Origin: a bacterium BMS3Bbin05
Lineage (GTDB): Bacteria; Nitrospirota; Thermodesulfovibrionia; Thermodesulfovibrionales; BMS3Bbin05
Length of the DNA stretch: 55,046 bases
Assembly: GCA_002897855.1 (NCBI GenBank)
Contig: BDTO01000065.1
Location: 1-55,046 of the forward strand
Reading direction: 5' to 3'
How positions within the stretch are numbered: the stretch's first letter is position 1; every line of letters starts with the position of its first letter. The notes beneath the pieces were generated by a model. The model worked only from the letters and a program-made list of their open reading frames with translations, ran no database searches and was not told where the DNA came from. Position numbers and translations under genes: made by a program. Positions 53,245 to 55,046 of this stretch are shown here, piece by piece.

Positions 53245-53388
53245 TAGTGTCTGTGTATAAATTGCCGTTTTTTATTTTTGTCATGTCCCGCAAGCGTTCG
53301 GGACATCCGGAACTTATTGAAAAGAATAGATTTCCCGACTAAGTCGGGAAATGACAGATAGAGGGACTGACTTTATACACAGACTCTA
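53245..53388 (+). mobile_element. MITE family 1, copy 8
   Basis: TAGTGTCTGTGTATAAATTG and CTTTATACACAGACTCTA. It has the ACTAAGTCGGGAA variant hairpin as in copy 5 and forward orientation. Its right end abuts the broken HNH-like gene and provides that gene's stop codon. 53027-53244 shows no gene beyond a purine-rich ribosome-binding-like string near 53116. Confidence 0.85.
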
Positions 53389-53812
53389 AGAAGACTTTGG
53401 TCCAACATGAAATCTTTCCACTTTGCCAATGCCTTCTTTGTGGTCAACTGAAATTCATTAGGGAAATGTGATAGTTCATGTCCTTCAAAAAATAACTTAA
53501 AACCCGCCAGGAAACTGAGACAGCAAACTTAAGAAGCCAAGGACCATATGAAGAAGTTGGTTTTTCTCCATTGTTCATAGGGTGGAAAATATTATTAGCA
53601 AATTCAGTTTCCCAAGTATTAAAAAGCCCTTCACAGTCATCACATAACCAATATGGCTTTAACCCGTTTTGTATGCGTTGATTTGGGGTGTGACCAAATC
53701 TTATGAAACCACTACCAGAAGTCTCCTTTAACCATTTATAAACGAAACTTGGAATGATATGGCTTTCTCTTAGTTCAGCAGTATTTCTGCAGAGACGACA
53801 AGAGCCTTTCAT
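53389..53812 (-). pseudogene. HNH-type endonuclease-like gene, frameshifted and cut by a MITE
   Basis: The frame begins at ATG 53812 with KGSCRLCRNTAELRESHIIP, the paired-cysteine opening of a family of small HNH-like/zinc proteins found in mobile islands. CDDCEGLFNTWETEFANNIF follows (second CxxC). The frame stops after 122 residues. Reading one base over at the run of six A (about 53487-53492) continues as EGHELSHFPNEFQLTTKKAL, then AKWKDFMLDQ, until the MITE end at 53388, whose terminal TAGAGTCTGTGTATAA gives a stop. So one homopolymer slip plus one MITE insertion have broken it. The full-length protein would be longer, and DNA binding or cutting would be expected. Confidence 0.65.
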
Positions 53813-53832
53813 ATTTAATTCCGATCGCTAAT

Positions 53833-53955
53833 GCGGAACTGAGCGCTGTCCGCAGGGCATCCGTTCGAGTGTCTGGTTCTCCCGAAGCGGAGCGAGGGAG
53901 ACAGACACGAGCCGGTCAGTTCCGCCTTACCCCGAGCGAAGCGGAGGGGGGAACG
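53833..53955. repeat. Large palindromic block shared with 211-290
   Basis: Outer arms GCGGAACTGA (53833-53842) and TCAGTTCCGC (53916-53925) pair perfectly. Inner arms GTGTCTGGTTCTCCC (53869-53883) and GGGAGACAGACAC (53896-53908) pair with two extrahelical bases. A third segment, CCCCGAGCGAAGCGGAGGGGGG, ends the block. The strings GGGCATCCGTTCGAGTG and AGCGGAGGGGGGAACG recur at the left edge of the window. It lies just upstream of the broken HNH-like gene, as an attC of a preceding cassette would, but its core boxes do not fit the attC consensus. Confidence 0.6.
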
Positions 53956-54075
53956 ATCAAGTCAGTGAATCGAACCACTGAAACTCAATAAACTGCAAAA
54001 AACCAATTTAAATACCTTAAAACATTATTTGCCCAAAAAGTGCCGTATGGTTCGATTTCACTGCACTGACTTGAT
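53956..54075. mobile_element. Small inverted-repeat element
   Basis: ATCAAGTCAGTGAATCGAAC with CA (53956-53977) and TGGTTCGATTTCACTGCACT with GACTTGAT (54048-54075) form terminal repeats with one six-base bulge, around an AT-rich 70-bp centre. It follows the palindromic block directly, without a gene. Confidence 0.55.
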
Positions 54076-54149
54076 ACTCATTAAGGCCTCCCATGTTATA
54101 CATACCATCGTACCAGGATTGGTATAGAACCATAATCAAAGGAGACCAT

Positions 54150-54290
54150 ATGAAATTTTACACCAAACAGCACAAGTTTTACTGTGGAATTGATCTACGT
54201 GCAAAGAAGATGTATCTGTGCATTCTGAATAAGAAGAAGGTTCCTCCCTGCCTTCGGTCAGAGATTGAAAGAGGCATTCCAGACAACTGA
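54150..54290 (+). pseudogene. IS110-family transposase, N-terminal fragment
   Basis: From ATG 54150 (ribosome binding site AAAGGAG) the frame reads KFYTKQHKFYCGIDLRAKKM and YLCILNKK, the DEDD-type opening of IS110/IS1111 transposases with the first catalytic aspartate in GIDL. After about 35 residues similarity ends, and a stop follows at 54290. The rest of the element is gone, so it is inactive. Confidence 0.7.
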
Positions 54291-54362
54291 CTATTAAGCC
54301 ACGATAAGTGTTTAACGCCTGCCTGTGTGGTACACGCAGACAGTCAGACTTTCTCTGATGCC

Positions 54363-54539
54363 GTAATTGGAAATTAAATCAGAACTGATGGCAGTCTTCT
54401 TGAAATAAGAAAATATCCTTATTTATATTTCCCGTTCAGGATCGCTTTTGCGTCTGCCTGTCCCGTAGAGTGAAACTTCTTCCCGACAAGTCGGGATGCG
54501 GAGCTTTTCGGGAACAAACAGAGGCCTTATAAGTGTTAG
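54363..54539 (+). repeat. Dispersed repeat family 5, copy B
   Basis: GTAATTGGAAATTAAATCAG...CTGATGGCAGTCTTCTTGAA...AAGAAAATATCCTTATTTAT...GGCCTTATAAGTGTTAG. Parallels 52248-52384 with an insert containing CCCGACAAGTCGGG. A palindrome CTGCCTGTGTGGTACACGCA lies just before it (54320-54340). No gene is seen between 54291 and 54639. Confidence 0.65.
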
Positions 54540-54639
54540 GCTTAGCCCTTACGCTCTGCTTGAACCACATGCTGGGACTCCGATACCGTATGCGGCAAAA
54601 CGTTTCTACCTGCACAGATGGAGATGTTTCGGAGAGCCA

Positions 54640-54957
54640 TCATGCACTCAGCCTTTCGATCTCTGAATGTAGCTTCCCATCTACTAGAGCGATTCTGGTA
54701 CCGAGCCTCAAGTGATGATAACGAGGTTCAGACATATACCTGCTGCTCGGGTTTCCGGGATTCACATCAAGGAGATTCCCTCCTGCATCGAGTACCTGGT
54801 CGAGGATGAAGTTGATGTGAGGATCTCCATAACTATATCCAATGATTACACATACTTGTGCTGGCCGTATCGAACGGTGAAACTCGTAGAATAATGTGAG
54901 GAAGGGATCATCAGGTTGCAGCTTATCCCCGGGACCTAGCGTGAGTTTACTAAGCAA
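54640..54957 (-). pseudogene. SIR2-like protein fragment (C-terminal part)
   Basis: The frame of about 105 residues contains PFLTLFYEFHRSIRPAQVCV, then IIGYSYGDPHINFILDQVLD. This is the second half of the SIR2-like (SIR2_2) NAD-binding domain, where GYSxxDxHIN is diagnostic, followed by LLDVNPGNP. There is a stop codon directly upstream of the TTG at 54957 and no signal of the N-terminal half, so this is a remnant. SIR2-like domains of this type occur in antiphage systems that deplete NAD; the fragment cannot do that alone. Confidence 0.6.
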
Positions 54958-55046
54958 ATATCAATAATAGATATTAACCTACTGATATTATTGTAAAAAT
55001 TCAAGTAACTAATTGTATACACTGAAGGGTATTTTGGTTTTTAAAT

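Overview
The window is a bacterial chromosome segment from a Gram-negative organism. Outer-membrane biology is visible: an Slp-type lipoprotein, a LapA/LapB-like LPS-assembly protein and a lipid acyl-activation/acylation enzyme. The sequence is slightly AT-rich, AGA/AGG/ATA codons are common, and housekeeping genes sit in short operons separated by repeat-filled gaps. The short Aquifex-type aconitase, long-form HisG and this gene mix would fit a Nitrospirota-like or deltaproteobacterial lineage. That placement is inference; there is no rRNA in the window to settle it.

Layout. 1-2.6 kb is an accessory edge: the start of a HigA antitoxin, a HigB remnant, an integron-cassette-like GIY-YIG nuclease gene with its own promoter, and a Panacea-domain antitoxin/RelE-like toxin pair. 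2.9-11.5 kb carries small envelope proteins, a creatininase-family protein, a GGQ release-factor-like protein, a three-part acyl-CoA synthetase/ACP/acyltransferase, cyclopropane fatty acid synthase and a WalJ-like hydrolase. 11.5-17 kb (minus strand) holds a eukaryote-like 6-phosphofructo-2-kinase/fructose-2,6-bisphosphatase, an IMPase-family phosphatase, a HAD phosphatase, a cysteine-cluster protein, hisB and hisC. 17.5-22.5 kb has a thioredoxin-reductase-like flavoprotein, the nadD-rsfS-rlmH-lapAB operon and hisG. 23-30 kb has a large unknown membrane protein and a complete sugar ABC importer with a hidden 37-codon ORF between the permease genes. 30.5-41.2 kb has ftsH, a TPR protein, an rRNA methyltransferase, a HEAT-repeat protein, a flavin reductase, a response regulator-PilZ protein, a DUF1189-like membrane protein and an MscS channel. 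41.6-51.8 kb has tRNA-Glu, tRNA-Lys, aconitase and the run lysA-dapF-dapA-dnaE-accA. 51.8-55 kb is a second accessory edge: transposase remnants, a scramblase-like gene, a broken HNH-like gene, an IS110 fragment and a SIR2-like fragment.

How the genes work together. lysA, dapF and dapA belong to the diaminopimelate/lysine branch; hisB, hisC and hisG to histidine synthesis; aas-like, cfa, accA and lapAB to fatty acid and envelope lipid supply and control. The PFK-2/FBPase-2-like and IMPase-like neighbours hint at sugar-phosphate control. nadD-rsfS-rlmH couples NAD synthesis with ribosome maturation factors.

The most striking non-genic feature is the density of small mobile repeats. Eight copies of a ~145-bp element have TAGAGTCTGT termini and probable TA target duplications. 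Two copies of a ~245-bp element have perfect 12-bp terminal inverted repeats. Several other dispersed families occur in pairs. They supply stop codons (HAD gene, HNH-like gene), may have altered a coding sequence (nadD), and fill most long intergenic gaps. The cassette-like GIY-YIG gene at the left edge and a sequence block shared by both edges are the best leads for undescribed mobile biology here. No complete integrase, full-length transposase or CRISPR array is visible.
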